Positions 1-7,121 are shown, numbered from the stretch's first letter. The stretch: 10,989 bases of DNA from JAVVFH01 sp032250585 (GCA_032250585.1 JAVVFH010000111.1:1-10989), one strand, 5' to 3'. The notes: a model not told the origin generated them from the letters alone. Translations and numbers: made by a program.

Positions 1-96
1 CGCGCAGGCGGGAATCCAGGAATCTCAATCCCATCCGCAGCTTGGCGAATCCAGCGGTGTTGTTGGAACCGGATTTCCGCTTGCGCGGAAATGACG
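1..96. repeat. REP-like inverted repeat pair (left copy cut by window edge)
   Basis: Bases 1-20 carry the right half of a common gammaproteobacterial REP-like palindrome (core CGCGCAGGCGGGAATCC). Bases 71-96 carry a diverged copy in the opposite orientation. The second copy is itself a hairpin: TTTCCGC at 74-80, loop TTGC, GCGGAAA at 85-91. The roughly 50-bp spacer between copies shows no gene. Paired inverted REPs of this kind are usually intergenic, and related families are mobilised by RAYT transposases; none is visible here. The left copy is incomplete only because the window starts inside it. Confidence 0.6.
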
Positions 97-100
97 AGAA

Positions 101-119
101 CTCACGAAATTGGCGTGAG
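101..119. other. Small perfect hairpin upstream of the acyltransferase gene
   Basis: CTCACG at 101-106 and CGTGAG at 114-119 form a perfect 6-bp stem around a 7-base loop, followed by the A/T-rich stretch AATAAATTT. It could be a weak terminator for a gene off the left edge or an operator-like palindrome. The stem is short and the T-run is interrupted, so neither role is established. Confidence 0.35.
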
Positions 120-257
120 AATAAATTTGCCCTGCCTGCACTGGACCGCTGCGGCGGCGCTTCGTGCAGTGGCTTGCAAATATCCGTGAATGGCCGTTTC
201 GAGGTACGATGTCCGGCGAGCGGCCTGAATCGCCATACCGCTCCGGAGACCGCATCG

Positions 258-1661
258 ATGAAACGTTTAAGCCTGCTGGACAGCAATTTTTTGATTGCGG
301 AAAATCGGGAAACGCCCATGCACGTGGGCGGCGTCAGCCTGTACAGCTACCCCAAGGGGGTCAATAAGGGTAAATTCCTGCGGGAACTGCGGGAAATCAT
401 GGTCTCGAGCGCCGACCTGCGCGCGCCCTTCAACCAGCGGCTCACGAGGAACCTGCTGAGCCGGGCGAACCTGGTCTTTCACTGGCAGCAGGACCGCAAC
501 CTGGATCTCGACTACCACGTGCGCCATTCCGCCCTGCCCAAGCCGGGCCGCTACCGCGAACTGTTCACGCTGATTTCGCGCCTGCACAGCACACTGCTGG
601 ACCGTAACCGGCCGCTGTGGGAAATGCACCTGATCGAAGGCATCTCCGGCAACCAGTTCGCCATGTACCTCAAGACACATCACTGCATGATGGACGGCAT
701 CGCCTCGATGCAGATGGCGCAATGCATGCTGTCCGACTCGCCCGAAGGCTGGGTCGATTACTCGCCCCTGTCACGCGAAGCCTGGGAAAGCTACAAGCGC
801 GGCGCGGAAAAGCCGGCGCAAATTTCCCGCGCGGACATCCATTCACTGGCCGACCGAATCGGCAGCCAGATCGACAGCGGAAGCCAGTTGGCCAAGGCCC
901 TGCTCAAGTTCGGCAACGTCTGGCTGGGCGGCAGCCGCCCCCTGAACGTGCCCTGGCATGCGGTACCGCACAGCATCATCAGCAGCCGCGTCAGCGGTTC
1001 GCGGCGCTTCGTGGCCCAGACCTGGCCGTACGCGCGGATCCGCGCCGTTGGCAAGGCGCTGGAAGGCACCTTCAACGACGCGGTGCTGGCGATGTGCGCC
1101 GGCGCCCTGAGGTGTTACCTGGTGGCGACCGGAGAATTGCCTACCATGCCCCTGAAAGCGATGGTACCAATCTCGCTGCGGCGGGAAGGGGATCTGGAAT
1201 CGGCCAACGCGCTGGGCTTCATCATCGCCAACCTGGCGACACAGATCGAGGATCCGGCCGAGCGTTTCCACGCCATCCGGCAATCCGTGCTGGCCGGGAA
1301 AAAAGTATACGCAGGGCTCGGTCCCGGCGAGGCTGCCCTGTTTACGCAACTGACCATGTCGCCGCTGCTGATCACCAACCTGCTGGGCGCCGGCCAACTG
1401 CTGCCCGCTTACAACCTGGTCATTTCCAACGTGCCGGGCCCGCGCAGCACCAGGTACTGGAACGGCGCGCGACTGGATGGCATCTACCCGGCCAGCATCG
1501 TCCTGCACGGCCAGGCCATGAACATCACGCTGGTAAGCTACGGCGATCACGTGGATTTCGGCATCATCGCCTGCCGCAAATCCCTGCCCAGCGTGCAGCG
1601 TCTGCTGGATTTTCTGGAAGAATCGCTGCAGGAACTCGAGGAAGTGTCGGGCTTGCGCTAA
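258..1661 (+). CDS. WS/DGAT family wax ester synthase / diacylglycerol O-acyltransferase
   Basis: The predicted product has 467 residues, the usual size for bacterial WS/DGAT enzymes, which transfer fatty acyl groups from acyl-CoA to long-chain alcohols or diacylglycerol to make storage wax esters and triacylglycerols at the inner membrane face. The N-terminus MKRLSLLDSNFL is typical. PLWE lies at residues 119-122 and the catalytic HHxxxDG motif at 141-147 (HHCMMDG). Later family landmarks, NDAVLAMCAGALR and NVPGP, are also present. The frame is open from base 42, but the ATG at 258 is preferred because family homology begins there and GGAG at 245-248 is 9 bases upstream. The gene stands alone, with a separate promoter candidate before the next gene. 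Wax ester versus triacylglycerol preference cannot be read from sequence. Confidence 0.9.
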   Translation: MKRLSLLDSNFLIAENRETPMHVGGVSLYSYPKGVNKGKFLRELREIMVSSADLRAPFNQRLTRNLLSRANLVFHWQQDRNLDLDYHVRHSALPKPGRYRELFTLISRLHSTLLDRNRPLWEMHLIEGISGNQFAMYLKTHHCMMDGIASMQMAQCMLSDSPEGWVDYSPLSREAWESYKRGAEKPAQISRADIHSLADRIGSQIDSGSQLAKALLKFGNVWLGGSRPLNVPWHAVPHSIISSRVSGSRRFVAQTWPYARIRAVGKALEGTFNDAVLAMCAGALRCYLVATGELPTMPLKAMVPISLRREGDLESANALGFIIANLATQIEDPAERFHAIRQSVLAGKKVYAGLGPGEAALFTQLTMSPLLITNLLGAGQLLPAYNLVISNVPGPRSTRYWNGARLDGIYPASIVLHGQAMNITLVSYGDHVDFGIIACRKSLPSVQRLLDFLEESLQELEEVSGLR

Positions 1662-1692
1662 GACGCAGGCGGCAGCTGCGCTGCGCGCCCGA

Positions 1693-1721
1693 TTGACCCG
1701 CGGATGAGGGCTCAGTATGGT
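1693..1721 (+). promoter_or_regulatory. Sigma-70-type promoter for mepM-anmK
   Basis: TTGACC (1693-1698, 5 of 6 to the -35 consensus) is separated by exactly 17 bases from TATGGT (1716-1721, 4 of 6 to the -10 consensus). Transcription would start near 1728, about 38 bases before the mepM ATG. It is the best promoter match I found in the window. Assigned by eye only. Confidence 0.5.
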
Positions 1722-1765
1722 AGTGACGCTGCGAAAAACACGGGAATGCATTGATTGAATCCAAT

Positions 1766-3127
1766 ATGAAAAAGCGCGCCCTGACGAACACGATACACGG
1801 ATGGATCGAAGACGAGAGTCACTGGCTCAGCCGTCGTAAGCTGGTGGTCGCCGGTCTCACGCTGATCGTTACGGGCATGCTGCTCAGCCTGTTCGAATCC
1901 GAGCAGTCCGCCGCAAGGCCCGTGATCCACCCCGAAATTATCGAACTGCCCCTGCCGTTGCGCACGCTGGCCACCACCGCGGTGACCGACCCGGCCAGCC
2001 AGCCGAGCACGGCGCTGGCACCGGGCACCGGGACCGAATGGATCAGCGTGCAGGTCCGAAGCGGCCAGACGCTGGACGCCATCTTTCGGCAGCAGGGCTT
2101 CAGCGTCGCACTGCTGCATCGTATCCTGGCACTCAACGGCGAAACCCGCGGCCTGAAGAAGATCCGGCCCGGCGACCGCTTTGATTTTCTCACCGGAGAC
2201 GACGGTGAACTGCGCCGGATGCGCTATGCGCTGGACGAAAGCCGTTACCTGCTCGTGCACCAGGCCGGCGGCGAATTGACCGCCGAAACCCAGTTGCGGG
2301 AGATCTCAAGGGAAATCGGCGAAACGGAAGGCGTGATCGAATCCTCGCTGTTCATGGCGGGTAAAAAAGCAGGGCTGAGCGACGCGATGATCATGAAGCT
2401 GGCCAATATTTTCGGCTGGGACATCGATTTCGTGCTGGATATACGCAAGGGCGACCGCTTTATGCTGGTTTTCGAAAAGATCTACCGCGAGGGCGAATTT
2501 CTGCGCGATGGCGAAATCCTGGCGGCCGCGTTCATCAATCAGGGCCGCAGATTCCAGGCGATTCGCTTCGAAGACGGCGAGGTTTCAGGCTATTTCGCGC
2601 CCGACGGACGCAACATGCGCAAGGCGTTCCTGCGCGCGCCGCTGAACTTCGCCTACATCAGTTCGAATTTCAATCCCCGCCGCATGCACCCGGTGCTCAA
2701 ACGCCTGCGCCCGCACAACGGCATCGATTATCACGCACCCACCGGCACGCCGGTCTACGCGGCCGGCGACGGCGTGGTCAGCCGCTCGGACTATTCGAGC
2801 GCCAACGGCCACCACGTATTCATCAAGCACGCCGGCAGTATCGAGACCAAGTACCTGCATTTCACGCGCCGGGCGGTCAAGCGCGGCGAACGGGTCAGGC
2901 AGGGTCAGACCATCGGCTACGTCGGCGCCACCGGCCTGGCGACCGGGCCGCACCTGCACTACGAGTTTGTCGTCAACGGGGTGCACCGCGACCCGCGTAC
3001 CGTGCCACTGCCCAAGGTCGAGCCGCTCGGCGGCGAACTGCTACACGGCTTCCGGTCCAAGGCCGCACCGTTGTTGACCCAGTTGAACCGACTCGAATCC
3101 GCCTCGCTGTACGCCAGCCGGGAGTGA
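1766..3127 (+). CDS. mepM: M23 family murein endopeptidase, MepM/YebA-like
   Basis: The 453-residue product should be an inner-membrane-anchored periplasmic zinc metallopeptidase that cuts peptide cross-links in murein. A basic N-terminus is followed by one membrane segment (about residues 26-43). A LysM/OapA-like region follows (about 90-140, containing VQVRSGQTLDAIFRQQG), then a linker domain, then the C-terminal M23 LytM domain (about 290-430). Metal ligands are intact: H317 and D321 in PHNGIDYH, and HxH at 396-398 in GPHLHYEF. The ATG at 1766 is chosen because it gives the classic MKKR- signal-anchor start; an in-frame TTG at 1751 with GGGA five bases upstream would add five residues. The stop overlaps the anmK start by 4 bases, so the two are almost certainly co-transcribed and translationally coupled. 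D,D- versus D,L-endopeptidase specificity is inferred from the MepM resemblance. Confidence 0.92.
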   Translation: MKKRALTNTIHGWIEDESHWLSRRKLVVAGLTLIVTGMLLSLFESEQSAARPVIHPEIIELPLPLRTLATTAVTDPASQPSTALAPGTGTEWISVQVRSGQTLDAIFRQQGFSVALLHRILALNGETRGLKKIRPGDRFDFLTGDDGELRRMRYALDESRYLLVHQAGGELTAETQLREISREIGETEGVIESSLFMAGKKAGLSDAMIMKLANIFGWDIDFVLDIRKGDRFMLVFEKIYREGEFLRDGEILAAAFINQGRRFQAIRFEDGEVSGYFAPDGRNMRKAFLRAPLNFAYISSNFNPRRMHPVLKRLRPHNGIDYHAPTGTPVYAAGDGVVSRSDYSSANGHHVFIKHAGSIETKYLHFTRRAVKRGERVRQGQTIGYVGATGLATGPHLHYEFVVNGVHRDPRTVPLPKVEPLGGELLHGFRSKAAPLLTQLNRLESASLYASRE

Positions 3128-4248
3128 GCGAATCCCTGTTTATCGGCATGATCTCCGGCACCAGTCGTGACGGGGTCGATGCCGCCCTGTTGCGCTTCGT
3201 CGGCGACACGCCGGAGGTGGCCGCGGCGCTGTGTTACCCCTATCCGCGACCCCTGGCAATGGCGCTGGAGAGCACGCTGCGGGCCGGCCGTCGTCCCACG
3301 GAAACCGCGCTGCAAAACCTGGGCGCGCAAATCGGCGAGGCCTTCGGCAAGGCGGCGCTGAAGCTGCTGAAAAAGACCGGCGTCGAGGCCCGCAGCGTCA
3401 CCGCCATCGGCTCACACGGCCAGACTGTCTGGCACGATCCGCAGGGAGCGCCACCCGAATCCATCCAGCTGGGCGATCCGGTGCGGATCGTGCGCATGAC
3501 CGGCATCTGCACCGTGGCCGACTTCCGGCGTGCCGACATCGAGGCCGGCGGCCAGGGCGCGCCGCTGGCGCCGCTGCTGCACCAGGCGCTGCTCAGCCCG
3601 GATTCGCACACCCGCGTGGTGCTCAATCTGGGTGGCATCGCCAACGTATCCATCCTGCGTCCCGGCCGGGCGGTCGAAGGCTTCGACACCGGCCCCGCGA
3701 ATTGCCTGCTGGATGCCTGGATCCGCGCGCAGCGGGCTCGCCCCTTCGACCGCGACGGCAAATGGTCCGCCGGCGGACGTGTCGATCAGGATCTGCTCGA
3801 CACCCTGCTGGGCGATCCCTGGTTCTCGAAAGCCCCGCCCAAGAGTACCGGCATCGAGTATTTCAACGCGACCTGGCTGGCGCAACAGATGGGGGACACG
3901 CCGCGCGCTGCGCGCGACGTGCAGGCGACGCTGGCGCAACTGACCGCGGTAACGACCGCCGATGCGGTCCGCGCCTGCACCGCCACGGAACTGCTGCTCT
4001 GCGGCGGCGGCACGCACAACAGTGACCTCGTCCGGCGCATTCGGACGCGGCTGCCGGGGGTCAAGGTTCATGTCACCACGGCTGCAGGCCTCGACCCGGA
4101 CTGGGTCGAGGCCGCGCTGTTCGCCTGGCTGGCGCGCGAGCGCCTGGCCGAGCGCCGGCAGGACACGCGCAGCATCACCGGCGCGCGTGAACCGGTATTG
4201 CTCGGCGCGGTATTCGATCCCGACCGTGACGCGCACTGTTCGGGTTAA
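3124..4248 (+). CDS. anmK: Anhydro-N-acetylmuramic acid kinase
   Basis: AnmK is cytosolic. It hydrolyses the 1,6-anhydro ring of anhydro-MurNAc and phosphorylates it to MurNAc-6-P, recycling sugar from murein turnover. The 374 residues match the family length. The N-terminal phosphate-binding motif SGTSRDGVD is at residues 11-19 (Arg where many members have Leu). SHGQTVWHDP follows, then GFDTGPANCLLDAW with D188 at the position of the catalytic Asp, and CGGGTHNSDLVRRI near the C-terminus. The start is GTG at 3124, inside the mepM stop (GTGA overlap), which explains the lack of a strong separate ribosome site. The mepM-anmK order is known from other gammaproteobacteria such as Pseudomonas. The stop lies one base before the target duplication of a small inserted element, so the coding sequence is intact. 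Confidence 0.96.
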   Translation: MSESLFIGMISGTSRDGVDAALLRFVGDTPEVAAALCYPYPRPLAMALESTLRAGRRPTETALQNLGAQIGEAFGKAALKLLKKTGVEARSVTAIGSHGQTVWHDPQGAPPESIQLGDPVRIVRMTGICTVADFRRADIEAGGQGAPLAPLLHQALLSPDSHTRVVLNLGGIANVSILRPGRAVEGFDTGPANCLLDAWIRAQRARPFDRDGKWSAGGRVDQDLLDTLLGDPWFSKAPPKSTGIEYFNATWLAQQMGDTPRAARDVQATLAQLTAVTTADAVRACTATELLLCGGGTHNSDLVRRIRTRLPGVKVHVTTAAGLDPDWVEAALFAWLARERLAERRQDTRSITGAREPVLLGAVFDPDRDAHCSG

Positions 4249-4249
4249 A

Positions 4250-4257
4250 ATAGACTT
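4250..4257 (+). repeat. Left target-site duplication ATAGACTT
   Basis: ATAGACTT here is repeated exactly at 4543-4550, and each copy directly abuts one end of the terminal inverted repeats of the element between them. This is the signature of a transposition event with an 8-bp staggered cut. It begins two bases after the anmK stop codon ends. Confidence 0.75.
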
Positions 4258-4392
4258 CCTGATTACCATATGGCTCAGCCATAGTTACAGTGGGTAGCGA
4301 CGCCGCCATCGACCGGTGGGAAGCGTGTTCGCAGGCATAAGGAGCGCAGGCGAAGCGCGCAAGGAGCGGCCGGAAGAAGGGCGCGCCTGTCT

Positions 4393-4402
4393 NNNNNNNN
4401 NN
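4393..4402. other. Assembly gap of 10 Ns
   Basis: Ten Ns lie inside the hairpin apex of the element. The same nine bases, CGCCTGTCT, occur immediately left (4384-4392) and immediately right (4403-4411) of the run. The two contig ends therefore probably overlap and no sequence is missing. Reading frames that cross this run are meaningless. Confidence 0.9.
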
Positions 4403-4460
4403 CGCCTGTCTGAGCGCAGCGAGTTGCGCGCCCGCCGACCGCTCCGCGCACTGCAGCGCA

Positions 4461-4480
4461 CCGCTCGCGCAAGCGAGCGG
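4461..4480 (+). other. 8-bp hairpin with GCAA tetraloop
   Basis: CCGCTCGC at 4461-4468 pairs perfectly with GCGAGCGG at 4473-4480 around GCAA, a GNRA-type tetraloop on the + strand. It sits in the right arm of the foldback element and has no equal partner in the left arm, so it would project as a side hairpin from the main stem. Whether it is transcribed is unknown. Confidence 0.45.
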
Positions 4481-4542
4481 CCAGCGAACGCCTGCGAACA
4501 TGCTTCCCGCTGGTCGATGGCTGAACAGTGTATGTAATCAGG

Positions 4543-4550
4543 ATAGACTT
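4543..4550 (+). repeat. Right target-site duplication ATAGACTT
   Basis: This is an exact copy of 4250-4257, directly abutting the right terminal inverted repeat. Removing the element and one copy restores a simple junction, TTAAAATAGACTTTGCGGG, between anmK and the YccF gene. Confidence 0.75.
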
Positions 4551-4600
4551 TGCGGGCGCCTCTCGCGGGCCTCGCCACGTCGAAACGCGGAGTGTCGAGC

Positions 4601-4981
4601 ATGAACCTGATTCTCAACCTCGTCTGGCTGATATTCGGCGGCTTCCTCGTCGTGCTCGCCTACCTGGTCGGCGGCCTGCTGCTGTGCATCACGATCATCG
4701 GTATTCCCTTCGGCATACAGTGCTTCAAACTGGCCGGGCTGGCCATCGCTCCCTTCGGACGCGAAATTCGCGAAAAGCAGCCGCCAGGCGGCCCCGTCGC
4801 CATCATCATGAACGTTATCTGGATTCTGCTGCCGGGCCTGGAGTTGGCCGTGCTGCATCTCGTGCTGGCGCTGCTTTTCGCCATCACCATCATCGGCCTG
4901 CCGATCGCCGCGCAGCACTTTAAAATGACCCGACTGGCGCTGATCCCCTTCGGCTTTGAAGTCCGCGGCCGGCTGCCGTGA
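4601..4981 (+). CDS. YccF-domain inner membrane protein
   Basis: This 126-residue, strongly hydrophobic protein consists of two copies of the YccF (DUF307) repeat. Residues 30-53 (ITIIGIPF..FKLAGLAIAPFG) and 95-118 (ITIIGLPI..FKMTRLALIPFG) align nearly end to end, each preceded by a hydrophobic helix beginning NLVW or NVIW. The molecular role of YccF proteins is not established. The ATG at 4601 is chosen because GGAG at 4589-4592 is 8 bases upstream and homology starts there; the open frame back to 4550 enters the inserted element's target site. The element now separates the gene from anmK, so any former read-through from mepM-anmK may be affected. E. coli YccF is slightly longer (about 148 residues). 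Confidence 0.88.
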   Translation: MNLILNLVWLIFGGFLVVLAYLVGGLLLCITIIGIPFGIQCFKLAGLAIAPFGREIREKQPPGGPVAIIMNVIWILLPGLELAVLHLVLALLFAITIIGLPIAAQHFKMTRLALIPFGFEVRGRLP

Positions 4982-5037
4982 GCGAATGGCCGCTAACCCG
5001 CATATTCCACCAGGGCGGACGGGGTTTCTGAATTTTA

Positions 5038-5052
5038 GCTTTGAATCAAAGC
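5038..5052. terminator. Possible terminator between convergent genes
   Basis: GCTTTG (5038-5043) pairs with CAAAGC (5047-5052) around a 3-base loop, between the 3' ends of the converging YccF and AmpG-like genes. On the - strand it is followed by TAAAATT, on the + strand by AATAG. The short A/T-rich stem and poor T-runs make this a weak candidate. No better terminator is visible in 4982-5071. Confidence 0.3.
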
Positions 5053-5071
5053 AATAGCGTTCGGTCGCGGG

Positions 5072-6331
5072 TCACGGCTCCTTCCACGGCGCCACTTTAA
5101 ACAGCATCAGCAACCCCGGCACGGCGACCAGCGTGCACAGCAAAAAAAACTGGGTGTAGCCCATCCACTCGATCAAAAAACCGGTGCTGGCGTTGGCGAA
5201 GGTTCGCGGTACTGCGATAAAACTGGTGAACAGCGCGAACTGCGTGGCAGTGAACGCGCGGCTGGTCTCGCGCGCCATGTAGGCCGTCAGCGCCACCGTG
5301 CCCAGGCCAACGCCAAGGTACTCGGCGCTGACCACCAGGAACAGTCCGGCCGCGTTGTGGCCGAGTACGCTGAGCCAGGCAAAGCCGAGGATCGTGATCA
5401 TCTGTACGAAACCGAAGACCCACAGGGCGCGATTGATGCTGAGTTTCAGCATGGCGATCCCGCCGATGGCCGAACCGGCCACCACCGCCCACAGCGCGGC
5501 CGCCTTGGCGACGGAACCGATCTCGGTACGGCTGAAGCCCATGTCCAGGTAAAACGGTGTGGCCAGTGCCGTGGCCATGCTGTCGCCCAGCTTGTAGAGA
5601 AACAGGAAGGCGAGGATCGCCAGCGCTTTGGACGTGCCGCCGCGCTGAAAAAATTCACGAAAGGGCTCCACGACGGCTTCGCGCAGCGTGTGCGGCGCGA
5701 GGCTGTCGTCGCTGACCTCGCGGATCACCAGCGTGGTCACGACTCCCACGGCCATGAAAGCCGCGGTGATCCCGTAAACGGCGGACCAGGGCAGATGGTC
5801 GGAAAGGATCAGCGCCAACGCGCCGGGCACCAGCGACGACAGCCGATAGGCGTTGATGAAAATAGAGTTGCCGGTACCCAGTTCGTCATCGGCCAGCAAT
5901 TCGCGCCGGTAGGCATCTATGACGATATCCTGGCTGGCCGAGAACAGGGACACAGCGAACACCACGCCGACGATCAGGCTCAGCGACTGCGCCGGATCGA
6001 ACTGGCCCAGCATGCCGATCGAGAACAGCAAGCCGAGCTGGGTGATCAGCGCCCAGCCCCGCCGCCGGCCGAGGAAAGGCCAGGCGAAACGGTCCATCAG
6101 CGGCGACCAGATGAACTTCCAGGTATAGGGCAGCGAAACCAGCGAAAACAGGCCGATCGTGGCCAGGTCCACCTCGTTGCTGCGCAGCCATGCCGGCACC
6201 AGCTGGAACAGCACATACAGCGGCATGCCGGAGGTGAAGCCCAGGAAAATGCAAACCAGCATGCGGCGGTTGAACAAAATAGCCTGCCAGCCTCGCACGG
6301 GAGGCTGCGCCTGATTGTTGGCTTGTTCCAA
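5072..6331 (-). CDS. ampG: AmpG-like major facilitator muropeptide permease
   Basis: The 419-residue polytopic membrane protein has about 12 hydrophobic segments. The AmpG signature is near the N-terminus: NRRMLVCIFLGFTSGMPL, then SLPYTWKFIWSPLMDRF (about residues 66-82) and the basic loop GRRRGW before the next helix. AmpG imports GlcNAc-anhydroMurNAc and its peptides from periplasm to cytoplasm for recycling and feeds beta-lactamase control where AmpR exists. It is shorter than E. coli AmpG (about 490) and nearer in length to Pseudomonas AmpP. The only start near the natural N-terminus is TTG at 6331; a stop lies upstream in frame and the first internal ATG is residue 24, inside the conserved region. 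It begins 4 bases after the xthA stop, so translation is probably coupled. Function fits the nearby mepM and anmK. Confidence 0.88.
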   Translation of the reverse strand: MEQANNQAQPPVRGWQAILFNRRMLVCIFLGFTSGMPLYVLFQLVPAWLRSNEVDLATIGLFSLVSLPYTWKFIWSPLMDRFAWPFLGRRRGWALITQLGLLFSIGMLGQFDPAQSLSLIVGVVFAVSLFSASQDIVIDAYRRELLADDELGTGNSIFINAYRLSSLVPGALALILSDHLPWSAVYGITAAFMAVGVVTTLVIREVSDDSLAPHTLREAVVEPFREFFQRGGTSKALAILAFLFLYKLGDSMATALATPFYLDMGFSRTEIGSVAKAAALWAVVAGSAIGGIAMLKLSINRALWVFGFVQMITILGFAWLSVLGHNAAGLFLVVSAEYLGVGLGTVALTAYMARETSRAFTATQFALFTSFIAVPRTFANASTGFLIEWMGYTQFFLLCTLVAVPGLLMLFKVAPWKEP

Positions 6332-6335
6332 GCGG

Positions 6336-7121
6336 TCAGCCCCGGCCGACGATCTCGTAGTCGTAATCGATAATCAGCGGCGCGTGGTCGGAGAAGCGCT
6401 GGTCCTTGTAGATGTGCGCCGCGCGGGCCTTTTCCGCGAGGCCGGGCGTGGTCACCTGGTAATCAATGCGCCAACCGGTGTTGTTGTCCCAGGCGCGGCC
6501 GCGATTCGACCACCAGGTGTACTGCTCTTCGCGCGGATCGACGCGGCGGAAGGCGTCGGCCATTCCGACCGGGCCGAACACCTCGTCCAGCCAGGCGCGC
6601 TCCTCGGGCAGAAAACCGGAGTTCTTCTGGTTGCCGCGCCAGTTCTTGATGTCGATTTTGGTGTGGGCGATGTTCCAGTCGCCACAGATCACGTAATGCC
6701 GTCCGTCGCGCGCCATCGCTTCCAGCCGCGGCTTCAGGAAATCCATCATTTCGTATTTCAGCTGCTGGCGCTCTTCTTTGGAGGAACCCGAAGGCAGGTA
6801 GAGGGAGACCACGCTGAGGTCGCCGATGTCGACCTGCAGCCAGCGGCCTTCGCTGTCCATGAGGTCCCAGCCGATGCCCTGCCGGACGCGGTCCGGCTGG
6901 TGACGCGTGTAGATCGCCACACCGCTGTACCCTTTGCGCTGCGCGTCATGGTAGTAAACGTGATGGGCCCCGGGATGGAACATCGGGTCTACGAGCTGGC
7001 GGACCTGCGCTTTGGTCTCCTGGATGCAGACCAGGTCTGCGCGCTGACCACGGAGCCAGTCGAAAAACCCCTTCCTGGCGGCAGCCCGGATACCGTTGGC
7101 GTTAAGCGTGATGATCCGCAT
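6336..7121 (-). CDS. xthA: Exonuclease III family AP endonuclease (Crc-like subfamily, catalytic residues intact)
   Basis: This 261-residue EEP-superfamily nuclease should cleave at abasic sites and trim 3' ends in base excision repair. Catalytic landmarks are all present: N7 in NANGIR, E35 in IQETK, D148 and N150 in GDWNIAH, the WRIDYQ stretch at 217-222, and the D245-H246 pair in FSDHAPL. Length, the KNW motif after GDWNIAH and the position beside pyrE match the Pseudomonas locus that encodes Crc, a member that lost catalytic residues. This protein keeps them, so nuclease activity is expected. The ATG at 7121 is supported by AGGAG (complement of 7130-7134) 8 bases upstream. It is divergent from pyrE and in operon with the AmpG-like gene. 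Confidence 0.92.
   Translation of the reverse strand: MRIITLNANGIRAAARKGFFDWLRGQRADLVCIQETKAQVRQLVDPMFHPGAHHVYYHDAQRKGYSGVAIYTRHQPDRVRQGIGWDLMDSEGRWLQVDIGDLSVVSLYLPSGSSKEERQQLKYEMMDFLKPRLEAMARDGRHYVICGDWNIAHTKIDIKNWRGNQKNSGFLPEERAWLDEVFGPVGMADAFRRVDPREEQYTWWSNRGRAWDNNTGWRIDYQVTTPGLAEKARAAHIYKDQRFSDHAPLIIDYDYEIVGRG

Larger units (their letters stand above)
4305..4521. repeat. Long imperfect inverted repeat inside the element
   Basis: The arms 4305-4336 and 4490-4521 start with GCCATCGACC and end with TGTTCGCAGGC when read as reverse complements. They differ at three positions, all transitions (left positions 4315, 4317 and 4325). In a + strand RNA each difference would be a G-U pair, so the 32-bp stem would be continuous. 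Inner segments also match partly, for example GGAGCGGCCGG on the left and its near complement around 4433-4445. Confidence 0.75.
4258..4542. mobile_element. MITE-like foldback element, no transposase
   Basis: The element has perfect 9-bp terminal inverted repeats, CCTGATTAC at 4258-4266 and GTAATCAGG at 4534-4542, flanked by an 8-bp direct repeat. Inside is a long imperfect inverted repeat: 4305-4336 pairs with 4490-4521 at 29 of 32 positions. GGGCGCGC (4379-4386) pairs with GCGCGCCC (4426-4433) at the apex. The left end is about 26 bases longer than the right and holds a 15-base palindrome (4269-4283, TATGGCTCAGCCATA). There is no credible coding sequence, so it must have been moved by a transposase elsewhere in the genome. 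Its listed length of 285 bases includes 10 Ns. It fills most of the 352-bp gap between anmK and the YccF gene. The family is not assigned; IS families reported with 8-bp duplications include ISL3, IS66, IS1595 and IS6. Confidence 0.72.

Noticed and set aside
42..257. N-terminal extension of the acyltransferase frame back to base 42
   Set aside because: It runs through the REP-like repeat and shows no family similarity; a ribosome site and conserved N-terminus both support the ATG at 258.
843..1751. Long open frame on the - strand opposite the acyltransferase gene
   Set aside because: It is Gln/Arg/Ala-rich low-information sequence typical of an antisense shadow in GC-rich DNA and recognisable as no family.
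4226..4251. Promoter for the YccF gene at the anmK 3' end (GTGACG and TAAAAT)
   Set aside because: The spacing is only 14 bases, and the inserted element would place it about 350 bases from the gene.
3412..4269. 285-codon - strand frame opposite anmK
   Set aside because: It is an antisense shadow of a clearly real gene and would start inside the inserted element.
4175..4617. Frames crossing the N run (both strands)
   Set aside because: They translate through unknown bases and the foldback element; repetitive Arg/Ala content and no start signals.
5357..6373. 338-codon + strand frame opposite the AmpG-like gene
   Set aside because: Highly charged Gln/His/Arg composition with no membrane or domain features; the - strand reading is a clear transporter.
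6336..7121. Calling the exonuclease gene crc
   Set aside because: Position fits, but intact catalytic residues argue for an active nuclease, not the catalytically dead regulator.
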